From JANYGM01 sp043764015 (lineage in GTDB: Bacteria; Bacteroidota; Bacteroidia; Cytophagales; Thermonemataceae): DNA of 61,429 nucleotides. The position numbers and the translations under genes were made by a program. The notes beneath the pieces were generated by a model that searched no databases, was not told the DNA's origin, and worked only from the letters and a program-made list of their open reading frames with translations. The stretch spans positions 1-61,429 of the forward strand of contig JAYUKY010000035.1 in the NCBI GenBank assembly GCA_043764015.1, read 5' to 3'. Numbering within the stretch: the first letter of the stretch is position 1; each line of letters opens with the position of its first letter. Below, piece after piece: positions 61,330 to 61,429 of this stretch.

Positions 61330-61429
61330 TTGATATTTTTAGTGGATGTAATATATTGTATATCAGTTATTTACATCTTGAATTATTTGCAAAAGGTCTA
61401 TTTAAAACCTATATTAAAAAATGCTTTTG
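61330..61429 (+). CDS. Possible 5' end of a gene leaving the window
   Basis: A frame opening with TTG at 61330 (or GTG at 61342) stays open for 33 codons to the window end. It encodes a hydrophobic stretch followed by basic residues (about LDVIYCISVIYILNYLQK-like composition). It lies 11 nt right of a heptamer array, where the array rule predicts a start. A frame this short could be open by chance, so this is tentative. Confidence 0.3.
   Translation, partial: MIFLVDVIYCISVIYILNYLQKVYLKPILKNAF

Overview
This window is from an AT-rich member of the Bacteroidota, most likely a gliding Cytophagales-type bacterium. The evidence is a PorE-like type IX secretion (T9SS) component, gldG, a GWxTD-domain protein, a secreted fibronectin-type protein with a C-terminal T9SS sorting domain, menD (menaquinone), DUF1501 and DUF4199 proteins, and promoters of the Bacteroidota form TTG-N19/20-TAnnTTTG. 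Protein families were recognised from motifs by eye; no database search was run.

Layout. Positions 1-7400: GWxTD protein, tRNA-Thr(UGU), PorE-like OmpA protein, M16 peptidase, a small PD-(D/E)XK protein, an ABM-fold protein and a TrpF-like barrel lacking the usual catalytic Cys. 7400-19050: htpG, a MunI/EcoRI-like restriction-modification module (MT-A70 methyltransferase, endonuclease, XRE controller), hypothetical proteins, a DUF1015 protein, der, a large TPR protein and a thioesterase. 19350-28150: queA, then a complete four-gene Wadjet anti-plasmid system (jetA, jetB, jetC, jetD) whose spacers carry palindromic repeats. 28450-40250: gldG, an amidohydrolase-like protein, a response regulator, holA, a nitroreductase, DUF1501, YihY, an exported protein, a GT2 glycosyltransferase and an ECF sigma factor. 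40400-47600: a TolB-like/beta-barrel giant, the T9SS cargo, a small Cys-rich membrane protein and the DUF177-rpmF operon. 47700-53650: a lipid-linked-sugar-like cluster (methyltransferase, UbiA family, HAD phosphatase, GT-C protein) and hypotheticals. 53970-61073: hybrid-free PAS histidine kinase, menD, NifU-like protein, a beta-barrel candidate, a methyltransferase-like protein and lipA.

The most striking signal is not a gene. About 23 short arrays of 7-bp direct repeats fitting GARKTRY (for example GAATTGT, GAGTTGT, GAAGTAC, GAGGTGT) lie at gene edges through the whole window. Every array with a visible neighbouring gene sits within about 20 nt of a start or stop codon, and the GARKTRY strand always reads outward from the gene: messages carry RYAMYTC units before the start and GARKTRY units after the stop. 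Two arrays run into coding sequence, forming the N-terminus of a response regulator and the last residues of a histidine kinase. Many arrays continue into a shared A-rich tail close to AATACAAAATATTGATAAT.

Other dispersed repeats are two quadruplet clusters of REP-like hairpins with compensatory stem changes, long inverted repeats at both ends of the window, and a TTGCCACGAATACACGAAT-type inverted element. The genes are mostly single or short transcription units closed by clear hairpin terminators; the clearest multi-gene units are jetABCD, the controller-endonuclease pair, DUF177-rpmF and GT2-sigma.
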